Assembly: GCA_013203245.1 (NCBI GenBank)
Contig: JABMOR010000122.1
Coordinates: 1 to 14,656 of the forward strand
DNA length: 14,656 nt
Direction of reading: 5' to 3'
DNA from: Candidatus Nitrosopumilus sp.
GTDB taxonomy: Archaea; Thermoproteota; Nitrososphaeria; Nitrososphaerales; Nitrosopumilaceae
Positions within the stretch are counted from its first letter, which is position 1, and every line of letters begins with the position of its first letter. The notes under the pieces are model-generated. The model was given only the letters and a program-made list of their open reading frames with translations, made no database searches and was not told the DNA's origin. The position numbers and the translations under genes are program-made. Positions 7,542 to 14,167 of the stretch are shown here, piece after piece.

Positions 7542-8098
7542 ATTTGTATACATTGAATTGTATGTCCAAAATACAACACTAGATTAAAAATCAGCCAAGT
7601 TGTAAAAAACAAAAATGCTACAATTGAGAGCGGTAAAAATAATCCAAGTTTAGTGTGCTCTCTGTTTTTCAATATCAAAACTGCGCCCAATGATGCAAGT
7701 ATCAGTCCCAATTCTAAAGGTTGGTGTGACCATGAAATTAGTCCATCAATACCAAATACATCATGAGACAATGAATCACCAAAACCTGAAACAATTTGTA
7801 ATACAGCCCCTACAATGACTAGTTTAATTCCAGTTTTAAGAGAACCGTGAACTGATTTTCTAATTATTAACATGATTCCCATAATTGCAGCACAACTGGT
7901 CATAGAAACTCCAAAGTACACTACAATGTGTGAAGGACTCCAGAAAAATTCTGGACTTTTTTGAAGATGAGAAATAGCATCCCAAAATCCTGCTGAAACA
8001 ATTACAATTGGACCAATGACTGCTAAAATTGAAACTAGAGAAACTAGAGTACTTGATTTTGCAATTGTGGAATTTGAAAGTCTTGTAATTAGTTTCAT
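7505..8098 (-). CDS. Five-helix membrane protein with duplicated D-x3-H-x12-H motif
   Basis: I cannot name a family for this integral membrane protein of 197 residues. Hydrophobic segments lie at about 17-37, 56-78, 88-108, 124-143 and 151-176. The sequence contains an internal repeat: F-W-D-A-I-S-H ... W-S-P-S-H (Asp40, His44, His57) and F-G-D-S-L-S-H ... W-S-H (Asp108, His112, His125). In each copy Asp and the first His close one helix, and the second His opens the next, with identical spacing. Two Asp/His clusters on the same membrane face would suit a metal or heme site, which is inference. The C-terminal tail holds two Cys residues. It is divergent from the small gene at 8197 across a 98-bp gap. 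Confidence 0.75.
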   Translation of the reverse strand: MKLITRLSNSTIAKSSTLVSLVSILAVIGPIVIVSAGFWDAISHLQKSPEFFWSPSHIVVYFGVSMTSCAAIMGIMLIIRKSVHGSLKTGIKLVIVGAVLQIVSGFGDSLSHDVFGIDGLISWSHQPLELGLILASLGAVLILKNREHTKLGLFLPLSIVAFLFFTTWLIFNLVLYFGHTIQCIQIYEIFSSGCSIL

Positions 8099-8196
8099 TT
8101 TATTTCTAGGATATCATAGGACTATTTGAAATAATGTAATGATATCAATTAGAAAAATTCAACACTGAAGGTAATTTTATGAATTAACTATATTAG

Positions 8197-8457
8197 ATGA
8201 AACAATGTGAGAAAAACATGAGTCCAGGAATAGGATTGATGAAAAGACGCCTAGAGAAGGAAAAAGATGCAATAGCACTTGCAATTTCAGGTATTGCCAA
8301 AAAATATGATGTCAAACCGGATGATATCAAAACACTAGAGACAAAGTATCATGATGATGCAGGTGATTGGTATGTTGCACTAGGATGGGATGAGAAAAAG
8401 GCAATTATCAAGATGAATTCAGTATTGGGTACAATTACAGAAATCAAAGAAATCTAA
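8197..8457 (+). CDS. Small PepSY-like hypothetical protein
   Basis: This protein of 86 residues has no signal peptide. A helical, basic N-terminal half (L-M-K-R-R-L-E-K-E-K-D-A-I) is followed by a C-terminal beta pattern D-W-Y-V-A-L-G-W ... A-I-I-K-M-N-S-V-L-G-T-I-T-E-I. That pattern resembles the strand-turn-strand of PepSY-type domains (W-x-V, then V-x-x-x-x-G-x-V). The resemblance is weak, and I would not assign a function. The start is uncertain. A TATA-like ACTATATTA at 8188-8195 lies about 25 bp before a second in-frame ATG at 8218, which would give a leaderless 79-residue protein starting M-S-P-G. The ATG at 8197 would sit between the TATA box and the expected transcription start. Confidence 0.7.
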   Translation: MKQCEKNMSPGIGLMKRRLEKEKDAIALAISGIAKKYDVKPDDIKTLETKYHDDAGDWYVALGWDEKKAIIKMNSVLGTITEIKEI

Positions 8458-8506
8458 GTGGTAAAAATATTCTAATTAAATCAAAATTTAGGCCTGAGTC
8501 ATTAGA

Positions 8507-9907
8507 CTAATCTTCATCGTTATGATCTTCATGATCTTTGGATTTCTTGTCTTTCTTTAGATCTTTTAATTGATTTTTGAGTTCTTTTTCCTGTGATTTG
8601 AATTCATTTTTTAGAGTTTTTTCTTGAATTTTAAAGTCGTTTTTCAATTCTTTAATCTGATTTTCTACTAATTTTTTAGAAGAGGTATTAGAATCATCAC
8701 CAGTATCGCATTCACCAATTACATCTCCATGTTTGAGGTGTGCAGGTAGTGCATTTTCTGAGATTGAGATAGATTTCTTGTCTTTGTGACATACAATTAC
8801 TTTATCAGGATTGTTATCATCATCATCGTTATCATCATTACTTGAAGTTCCATTAGCAATAATATCTTCAAGTTCACTATTTCTCAAAACAAGTGCAATA
8901 TTTTCTTCTGTAAGTAGAGTAATTTTATCTTCCAAGTTTAAGATTTTATCTAATAGTGATTGAATTTGTGCTAAGAGTTGATCAATAATAGTATCATCGT
9001 TTGGTTCTACAGTTACAGTAACATTAGCTGAATTACTTAATTTCTCACCATCGGTTATGACATAAGTGAAATGGTCAGTTCCGTTGAAGCTTGTCTCAGG
9101 AGTGTAAGTTATAGTGGTGCCGTTTGTTGTCACAGTTCCGTTAATTCCTTGTGTTACAAAATTAACTGTAAGAGAGTCATTATCAATGTCATTGTTTAGT
9201 ATTGAAATTATGACTGGAGTATTTTCTGGTGTAGTTGTAAAGTCATCAACTGCTACCAGTACATCATTTATTGGGTTGACTGTAACAGTAACGTTGGCTA
9301 AATTACTTGTTTTATTACCATCTGATGCCCTATAGGAAAAACTTGTTTCTCCTACAAAGTTTGTTTGTGGAGTAAATAATACATCAGAGCCATCTAGTGT
9401 AGCATTACCCATTGTTATTGAAGGGTTTAGTTCTAAAATGATGTTCAATGAATCGTCTTCTACATCAGAGTCATTTTCAAGAACATCAATACGAATTAGG
9501 ACGTTTTGTTGGGTTTCAGCTAGATCATCTTGTGCAACAGGTGCATCATTAATGGAATTAACAGAGAGGGTAACTGTAGCCTCATTACTGTTATGAGTTC
9601 CATTAGTTGCAACATAAGTGAATGAATCAGTTGAATCAAAGTTTTGGTTTGGTTGATAAGTAAAAGTTCCATTTTGGTTTAGAGTGAGTGTTCCAAAGCC
9701 AGTGCTGGTTTGTATAATTGCAAAGAAATCATCTACAAGATTGATATCATTAAAGAAAACTCCATTAGGATTAACAGTTAGGAGTGAATCCTCATTGACT
9801 GAATAGAAATCATCTACAGTTGTCGGTATTTGTGCAAATGCCGAACTAGAAGAGAATACTCCTGAAATCAATACTGCAACCAAGAATAATCCTAAGAGTT
9901 TTTGCAT
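8507..9907 (-). CDS. Secreted/surface protein with three Ig-like (cadherin-type) repeats
   Basis: This exported protein has 466 residues and a signal peptide (1-25, ending S-A-F-A). Three tandem Ig/cadherin-like repeats follow at about 29-118, 124-212 and 219-301. Each begins near V-D-D or Q-D-D and ends D-G/N-G ... S-N-x-A-N/T-V-T-V-T-V-N, the pattern of bacterial tandem-95/VCBS-type adhesin repeats, whose Asp residues usually bind Ca2+. Next come a leucine-rich coiled coil (305-350), an Asn/Asp-rich linker (355-368), a module C-H-K-D ... A-L-P-A-H-L-K-H-G-D-V-I-G-E-C (373-400), and a very charged Lys/Glu/Asp helix to the end. No C-terminal membrane anchor is seen, so attachment would be through the coiled coils or to the S-layer. 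A role in adhesion or cell envelope is inferred. The gene is probably leaderless from a strong TATA box. Confidence 0.85.
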   Translation of the reverse strand: MQKLLGLFLVAVLISGVFSSSSAFAQIPTTVDDFYSVNEDSLLTVNPNGVFFNDINLVDDFFAIIQTSTGFGTLTLNQNGTFTYQPNQNFDSTDSFTYVATNGTHNSNEATVTLSVNSINDAPVAQDDLAETQQNVLIRIDVLENDSDVEDDSLNIILELNPSITMGNATLDGSDVLFTPQTNFVGETSFSYRASDGNKTSNLANVTVTVNPINDVLVAVDDFTTTPENTPVIISILNNDIDNDSLTVNFVTQGINGTVTTNGTTITYTPETSFNGTDHFTYVITDGEKLSNSANVTVTVEPNDDTIIDQLLAQIQSLLDKILNLEDKITLLTEENIALVLRNSELEDIIANGTSSNDDNDDDDNNPDKVIVCHKDKKSISISENALPAHLKHGDVIGECDTGDDSNTSSKKLVENQIKELKNDFKIQEKTLKNEFKSQEKELKNQLKDLKKDKKSKDHEDHNDED

Positions 9908-9928
9908 GATTGAGAAATCTCAAAATTG

Positions 9929-9935
9929 TATATAA
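9929..9935 (-). promoter_or_regulatory. Strong TATA box of the surface protein gene
   Basis: The minus strand reads GGTTATATACAA around this box. Transcription starting 25 bp downstream falls at or next to the ATG at 9907, implying a leaderless mRNA. It is the clearest TATA box in the window. Confidence 0.7.
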
Positions 9936-10202
9936 CCAGCAGGCAGGAAAGATCAGTAGTAAGAGAAAGTAATAGTTATAAGAAAAGATCTTTGGAAAAC
10001 CAGTTTATTTCTGACAAAGAAATTTAATAGTTAAAAAGTAATAAAATTTTAAAAAATACATGTTTGTTATTTGTTAGGTGAGATTTTAACATAACTAACA
10101 TTTTAAAAGAAAACTTTTAATTTATCTAAATCAATTCTTGGAGATTTGATGTTCCTAAAATAGTCTAAAATAACTAAAAATTATTTTTACCATGTTTTAT
10201 TT

Positions 10203-10222
10203 TTTAGGGGTTAACCCCTAAA
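10203..10222. repeat. Perfect 20-bp palindrome
   Basis: TTTAGGGGTTAACCCCTAAA is a perfect inverted repeat with no spacer, with four G-C pairs per arm inside very AT-rich DNA. It lies about 150 bp upstream of terS. It could be an operator or a protein recognition site. A terminator is less likely because no continuous T-run follows and an RNA hairpin would have almost no loop. Confidence 0.9.
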
Positions 10223-10356
10223 GTTTTGTCTAATACTATTGGTCATTCAAGTATATTTGCATTTAATTTTTTTAAATTAAATACATTTCTAGCTTGTTGT
10301 TGTTTTTTAATTTATGAATAACTTTCATCTGAAAATATATTTACAAAAAATATCCC

Positions 10357-10363
10357 GGGGGAG
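10357..10363 (+). promoter_or_regulatory. Shine-Dalgarno that sets the TTG start of terS
   Basis: GGGGGAG lies 6 nt before the TTG at 10370. This supports the TTG as the true start of the small terminase gene. Confidence 0.65.
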
Positions 10364-10369
10364 ATTTGG

Positions 10370-10840
10370 TTGAGTAGGGGTAGGCCAAGCAAGGCAAAGC
10401 AGTTACAGATTGAAAGAAAGTTACGGCCATGCTTTGAAAAAATGTTGACCGTATCCCTTACAGCTCGAGAAACTGGGGTTAATGTCAATACTGTAAAAAA
10501 ATATTATAAAATTTGGTATAATGAAATCATGTCTACAGAACATCCTAACTTTATCAAAAGATCAAAAATCACAATTTCAAATGCCAATGTTGCATTAGAC
10601 AATCAATTATCAAAACTTTACAAACTACAGGCAATCCTAGAAAAACAAATCAAACATGACATTGAACAAAATAAAGGAATACCATATCTTGAGAACAATA
10701 TCTACAAGACAAGTATTTTGTTTGCTGAAAAAATTTCAGACCTAATTCTAAAAAAGACAAACCTCACAACAACCCCTACTGCAGATATAATACTGTCCAA
10801 TGAAATCAAGGAGTATCTAATCGAAAATGGTACTGCCTAA
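10370..10840 (+). CDS. Terminase small subunit-like DNA-binding protein
   Basis: This is a probable viral DNA-recognition subunit of 156 residues, starting at a TTG with a good Shine-Dalgarno. Residues 3-6 (R-G-R-P) are an AT-hook core. Residues 28-50 form a helix-turn-helix (V-S-L-T-A-R-E-T-G-V-N-V-N-T-V-K-K-Y-Y), as in many TerS and resolvase-like DNA-binding domains. A long helical stretch (75-130) would suit the oligomerisation core of TerS rings. The assignment relies on the next gene: it overlaps terL by 14 bp in the classic small-then-large order. Alone it could be called only an HTH protein. Base composition resembles the neighbouring genes, so any transfer is not very recent or came from a virus of the same lineage. 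Confidence 0.72.
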   Translation: MSRGRPSKAKQLQIERKLRPCFEKMLTVSLTARETGVNVNTVKKYYKIWYNEIMSTEHPNFIKRSKITISNANVALDNQLSKLYKLQAILEKQIKHDIEQNKGIPYLENNIYKTSILFAEKISDLILKKTNLTTTPTADIILSNEIKEYLIENGTA

Positions 10841-12602
10841 TCATTGGAAAGCAGGGCATAGGAAAATTGCAAATGATGCAATTAATAAGATAAAGAAAAA
10901 TCGGACAAAATCATCATCTCTTCCCATATTGCCATCCAATCCTCTAGAATGGATAGAAAAAGCCAGACCCATAGTTGAGGGAAGGGCAAGGACGTTTCTT
11001 CTTGCACCTTTTTGGAGGGACATCTACCTGGATAACTATCATTCAAAGATTATAGTTGGTGGCAGACAGATTTTCAAATCCACATACATCTCAGATATTC
11101 TTGCATGTGAGGCAACATCCACACCTGGAATCCAGGTTGGATATGTTACATTTAACCAGTCTAATTTGACTGGATTCTCAAAGCAGAAACTTCAGATTGG
11201 TACGTTTAGCCAAAATCCTATTCTATCTCAATTTCCGCGCAACAAACTTGGAAATATTGGGGAAATCTCACTAAAAAATGGCAGTACAATATACTGTATG
11301 ACTGATAACAATCAATACATTCACGTAGAGGGAAAGTCACTAAACCACTGCATTCTAGATGAGGCGCAATATCAGGACCTTGCCCATGTAGAAAAAGTAA
11401 GGCAGACAATGATGGCAACAAAAGGCAAGTTATCAATTCTTGGATTGGGAGGGGAGTTTGGCTCTCCATATGAAAAATTGTGGAACAACTCTGATCAGCG
11501 TGAATGGGTTTATGAGAATCCCAATTGGCGAAACCTGTTACAATATGACGGCAATGGATTGGTTGAGGGTAACTATCTAAAAGATGTGCTTAAGGGTAGA
11601 TGGGTTCCACAAAAGCCTGAAAATACAATGTACCACGGATATCATATTCCGCAGACAATATTTGCAAGAAACTCACTGACCATTAATGATTCTATAAACA
11701 AATATCATTCGTCTCCATTTTACTCTATAGAATATCAAAAAAAGAACAATTCAAAATCTTTTATTACATCACATGTGAATGGTGAATTTTACAAATCAGA
11801 GAGACGACCAATCACGCCAGAGATGGTGCTCTCTTGCATGAATCCTTATAGATATCTTGGACTGATGAATTCATTTGAGATTGCAATGTGGAAAGATGCG
11901 ATGCAGGATTCCATTACTGTTTCTATGGGAGTTGATTTTGGTTCTGGAAATCCATCAAATACGGTAATTTCCATTTTAATTCACTGGAAAAAGTATGACA
12001 GGATTCATCTTGCGTACATTGACAAGCGGCCATCTGAGAATCAGTTAGATCAAGCAGAGTACATCAATGAATTGTTCAGAGCCAGTAAGTGTGATATTGG
12101 AGTAGGAGACTTGGGGTATGGCGCAATACAAGTTAAGACAATTCAGGACGGGGGAGCTAATAGAATTTCTGGCAAGTTGTTCCCTGGAGTTGGAAGCGAA
12201 AATTTCTATGGATGTCGTAGTATCAGTAATGAAAGCAAGCCAATGCAGATTCACCAGAATAGTGTAGATGAGCATGGAGAAGAAACAGGCAGAATATCAA
12301 TTGACAAGACATCATCTATACAAAAATTCATTGATCTAATTGGAACATCAAGTCAGCATCCAAATGGAGAACATCCTAGATCTAAATTTTTAATTCCTTT
12401 TTCTGCTGAGAAGGAATATGAGACTGACTGGTTGATATCAGAACTTTGCTCTGTTACACGAAAGGATCTAAACAAGAAAGGCCTCGATCCTAGAGTAAAT
12501 GCCAAAAAAGAGTTTAATCATCCAAAGGATTCCATGATGAGTATAATTTATGGACTAGTTGGTCTTGAGCAAAATACAAAGTGGTACTATATTAGCGCCT
12601 AG
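10827..12602 (+). CDS. Phage-type terminase large subunit (TerL)
   Basis: This is the ATPase-nuclease motor of tailed viruses, 591 residues and apparently full length. The ATPase domain has a Walker A-like G-G-R-Q-I-F-K-S-T (78-86, Lys84), Walker B C-I-L-D-E-A-Q (175-181, Glu179), and a coupling motif L-S-I-L-G-L-G-G-E-F-G-S-P (202-214). The RNase H-like nuclease domain starts at M-G-V-D-F-G-S-G (367-374, Asp370), with a second acidic residue at Asp428 (V-G-D-L-G-Y-G) and a third at Asp568 (H-P-K-D-S-M-M-S). All three metal-binding acidic positions of TerL seem present, so the protein may be active. The residue before the P-loop Lys is Phe instead of Gly. It is paired with a TerS-like gene, but no portal, protease or capsid gene follows; a toxin-antitoxin pair does. 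Confidence 0.9.
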   Translation: MVLPNHWKAGHRKIANDAINKIKKNRTKSSSLPILPSNPLEWIEKARPIVEGRARTFLLAPFWRDIYLDNYHSKIIVGGRQIFKSTYISDILACEATSTPGIQVGYVTFNQSNLTGFSKQKLQIGTFSQNPILSQFPRNKLGNIGEISLKNGSTIYCMTDNNQYIHVEGKSLNHCILDEAQYQDLAHVEKVRQTMMATKGKLSILGLGGEFGSPYEKLWNNSDQREWVYENPNWRNLLQYDGNGLVEGNYLKDVLKGRWVPQKPENTMYHGYHIPQTIFARNSLTINDSINKYHSSPFYSIEYQKKNNSKSFITSHVNGEFYKSERRPITPEMVLSCMNPYRYLGLMNSFEIAMWKDAMQDSITVSMGVDFGSGNPSNTVISILIHWKKYDRIHLAYIDKRPSENQLDQAEYINELFRASKCDIGVGDLGYGAIQVKTIQDGGANRISGKLFPGVGSENFYGCRSISNESKPMQIHQNSVDEHGEETGRISIDKTSSIQKFIDLIGTSSQHPNGEHPRSKFLIPFSAEKEYETDWLISELCSVTRKDLNKKGLDPRVNAKKEFNHPKDSMMSIIYGLVGLEQNTKWYYISA

Positions 12603-12750
12603 TATACGGATTATTTTGAGTTGATGTTAGTACTAGTTTTATCCCCTGAGCCCCCTACAAATTTTCCTATTTGGAAGTGTATGTCACAATCTAAATAAAT
12701 AATATGATGACTAGGCAAATTATGAATTTAATTTAATTATTCACATGATG

Positions 12751-12757
12751 TTTATAT
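12751..12757 (+). promoter_or_regulatory. TATA box of the toxin-antitoxin operon
   Basis: TTTATAT lies about 27 bp before the antitoxin ATG at 12781, predicting a leaderless transcript that begins inside the operator. Confidence 0.65.
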
Positions 12758-12758
12758 G

Positions 12759-12784
12759 CCATAGTATACTATAGTTAACTATGG
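12759..12784. promoter_or_regulatory. Operator of the toxin-antitoxin operon
   Basis: Two perfect 12-bp palindromes, ATAGTATACTAT (12761-12772) and ATAGTTAACTAT (12771-12782), overlap by 2 bp. Their centres are 10 bp apart, about one helical turn, so both face the same side of the DNA. The outer ends CCATAGT and ACTATGG also pair. The site lies between the TATA box and the start codon and includes the ATG. This is the expected position for repression by two dimers of the ribbon-helix-helix-type antitoxin. Confidence 0.75.
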
Positions 12785-13020
12785 AATCAATGACATCCAT
12801 TCAAGTTTCTAAAAACTCAAAGGAAATATGGAATGCTTTGAAAAATTACCCTAGTGAATCTTTTGAGGCAATGATAAATCGAATTTTAAAATCTCAAGCT
12901 GATGAAGATGCAGAATTACTTACGGATAAAGATATTTTAGAAATTGAACAATCCATCAAGAATATCAAAAAAGGCAAGTTCAAGACTTTGGAACAAATGA
13001 AAGCAAAATATGGTCTATGA
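12781..13020 (+). CDS. relB: RelB-like antitoxin (ribbon-helix-helix type)
   Basis: This protein of 79 residues probably neutralises the toxin encoded next and represses the operon. The N terminus fits a ribbon-helix-helix: a strand T-S-I-Q-V-S (5-10), a helix K-E-I-W-N-A-L (14-20), then P-S-E-S-F-E-A-M-I-N-R-I-L (24-36). The same strand-helix-(G/S)ES-helix order is common in archaeal antitoxins. The C-terminal half is charged and helical and would wrap the toxin. The gene overlaps the toxin gene by 4 bp (ATGA). The start at 12781 places the ATG in the operator and about 25 bp after the TATA box; an ATG at 12790 is also possible. The precise subfamily is uncertain. Confidence 0.8.
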   Translation: MESMTSIQVSKNSKEIWNALKNYPSESFEAMINRILKSQADEDAELLTDKDILEIEQSIKNIKKGKFKTLEQMKAKYGL

Positions 13021-13274
13021 CTTGGAGTGTAATCTTTACTGTAAAAGCTGAAAGAGATCTTGCAAAGTTACCGAATGATATCGCTAAGAGAATCATATTA
13101 AGGATAGAAGAGATTGCACAAAATGATCCATATCAACAACTTGACAAAATGATAAATTCGCCTTATTACAAATTTAGAGTCGGTATTTATCGAGGAATAG
13201 TCAACATTGTAAATGACAAGATGATTTTGCAGCTAGTTAAAGCAAAACATCGCTCCAAGGCATACAAAAAATAA
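13017..13274 (+). CDS. relE: RelE/ParE-superfamily toxin
   Basis: This protein of 85 residues has the typical length and layout of the fold: strand W-S-V-I-F-T (3-8), two helices (A-E-R-D-L-A-K-L-P and I-A-K-R-I-I-L-R-I-E-E-I), then strands Y-Y-K-F-R-V-G-I-Y-R-G-I-V-N-I and I-L-Q-L-V-K-A-K-H-R-S-K-A-Y-K-K. The basic residues expected of the ribosome-dependent mRNA endonuclease are present near Lys52, Arg54, Arg59, Arg79 and Tyr83, close to those of archaeal RelE. The usual acidic residue in R-V-G-D-Y-R is Ile57 here. ParE (gyrase-targeting) proteins share the fold, but the basic, Tyr-containing C terminus favours RelE. Start by ATGA overlap with the antitoxin gene gives tight coupling. Confidence 0.87.
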   Translation: MTWSVIFTVKAERDLAKLPNDIAKRIILRIEEIAQNDPYQQLDKMINSPYYKFRVGIYRGIVNIVNDKMILQLVKAKHRSKAYKK

Positions 13275-13318
13275 TTTGAAAAATTTAACAGTTGATTTTG
13301 AAATATAGTATAATGTAC

Positions 13319-13347
13319 CATTTAATCATAAAATAACAAATTAAATG
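13319..13347. repeat. Inverted repeat after the toxin gene
   Basis: CATTTAAT and ATTAAATG are separated by 13 bp in a very AT-rich gap (13275-13519). It could form a weak hairpin downstream of the toxin gene. In sequence this AT-rich, chance formation is possible. Confidence 0.4.
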
Positions 13348-13519
13348 ATAAAAAATGACATGGCAAATTTTTTTAATTAATAATTAATTTTAAAAATACT
13401 TAGTGAAATAATTTGTTTAAAGACATAGTTCTTAAAAATTGAGCCTAGAAAGAAAAATAATTTGCTGGGAAAAGACAGTTACGAGAGATTTAATTATCTT
13501 GAATCATTTTAAAAATAAC

Positions 13520-14167
13520 ATGACTAGAGCAATTGTTCTTGGGGGTTCAAGGGGAATAGGCAAAGCCATTTCAGACGCCCTCAAATCAATAGATATTGAC
13601 GTTTTTGCAACATCAAAAAATGACATTGATACGTCAAATTTGGACAGTGTAAGAACCTTTTTAGAAAAAAATACCCAGACAGACATTCTAGTTTTAAACA
13701 CAGGAGGTCCTGCTCCAAAACCATTCTTAACCATTACAGAAGAGGACTGGAATCTATATCACAATCAATTATTTCTAGGATTTGTCACCATACTACAAAA
13801 TATCAAAATTAGTAATGGAGGGTATATCTTTTTGATAAGTTCCAATGTAATTAAAGAGCCAAATGCAAAATTAATAATATCATCAGCATATCGTGCAGCA
13901 TTTGCCGAAGTTTTTAAAGTGTTAAGCAAAGAATATGCTGAAAAAAATATCAGTTGTGTTAACATTGCACCCGGACCAATCAACACAGATAGAACTCGAG
14001 AATTAATTAAAAATATTAAAAAATTTGAGAAAACATTGCCTATGAAAAGACTAGGTGAACCAGAAGAAATTGGAAATTTTGTAAAAGCAATTATCCAAAA
14101 TAATATAAAATATCTGTCAGGTGTTACAATAAACTTTGACGGTGCGAATTCAAACTATATTTTTTAG
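13520..14167 (+). CDS. Atypical short-chain dehydrogenase/reductase (SDR)
   Basis: This Rossmann-fold oxidoreductase has 215 residues from the chosen start. The NAD(P)-binding motif G-G-S-R-G-I-G-K-A (8-16) and the L-N-T-G-G-P-A-P segment (59-66) are clear. Residues I-A-P-G-P-I-N-T-D (149-157) and G-V-T-I-N-F-D-G (201-208) are the usual SDR C-terminal marks. The catalytic Y-x3-K is missing: where it should lie the sequence reads S-S-A-Y-R-A-A, so Ser121 replaces Tyr and Arg125 replaces Lys, with a Tyr only at 124. The N-T-G-G-P subgroup of archaeal and bacterial FabG-like SDRs is known to lack YxxxK, so this is a subfamily trait. The substrate is unknown. The ATG at 13520 was chosen over an upstream TTG at 13439 because a TATA-like TTTAATTA (13489-13496) lies about 26 bp before it. 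The stop overlaps that of the convergent gene. Confidence 0.82.
   Translation: MTRAIVLGGSRGIGKAISDALKSIDIDVFATSKNDIDTSNLDSVRTFLEKNTQTDILVLNTGGPAPKPFLTITEEDWNLYHNQLFLGFVTILQNIKISNGGYIFLISSNVIKEPNAKLIISSAYRAAFAEVFKVLSKEYAEKNISCVNIAPGPINTDRTRELIKNIKKFEKTLPMKRLGEPEEIGNFVKAIIQNNIKYLSGVTINFDGANSNYIF

Larger units (their letters stand above)
9936..10369. other. AT-rich non-coding stretch upstream of the terminase genes
   Basis: No reading frame of note is seen on either strand. Contents: a perfect 20-bp palindrome at 10203-10222; CTAAAA at 10155, 10165 and 10174, spaced 9-10 bp; a 9-bp inverted repeat with a 4-bp spacer at 10261-10282 (ATTTAATTT and AAATTAAAT); and a TATA-like AATATATTT at about 10334-10342. 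It separates the surface protein gene from the terminase pair and may hold a boundary, a packaging-type site or operators. No direct repeats resembling attachment sites were found. Confidence 0.6.

Noticed and set aside
10261..10282. ATTTAATTT/AAATTAAAT inverted repeat as a terminator or regulatory hairpin
   Set aside because: It is made only of A and T in a region where such symmetry arises easily by chance, so it is mentioned only in the description of the gap.
12640..12665. Attachment-site copy of the tRNA 3' end near CTGAGCCCCC
   Set aside because: Only GAGCCC (6 bp) matches the tRNA end. This is too short for an att site, and the tRNA is about 3 kb from the terminase region with ordinary genes between.
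13439..13519. TTG at 13439 as the SDR start, adding 27 residues
   Set aside because: The extra residues do not resemble an SDR, whose first strand begins right after the ATG at 13520. A TATA-like box lies about 26 bp before that ATG.
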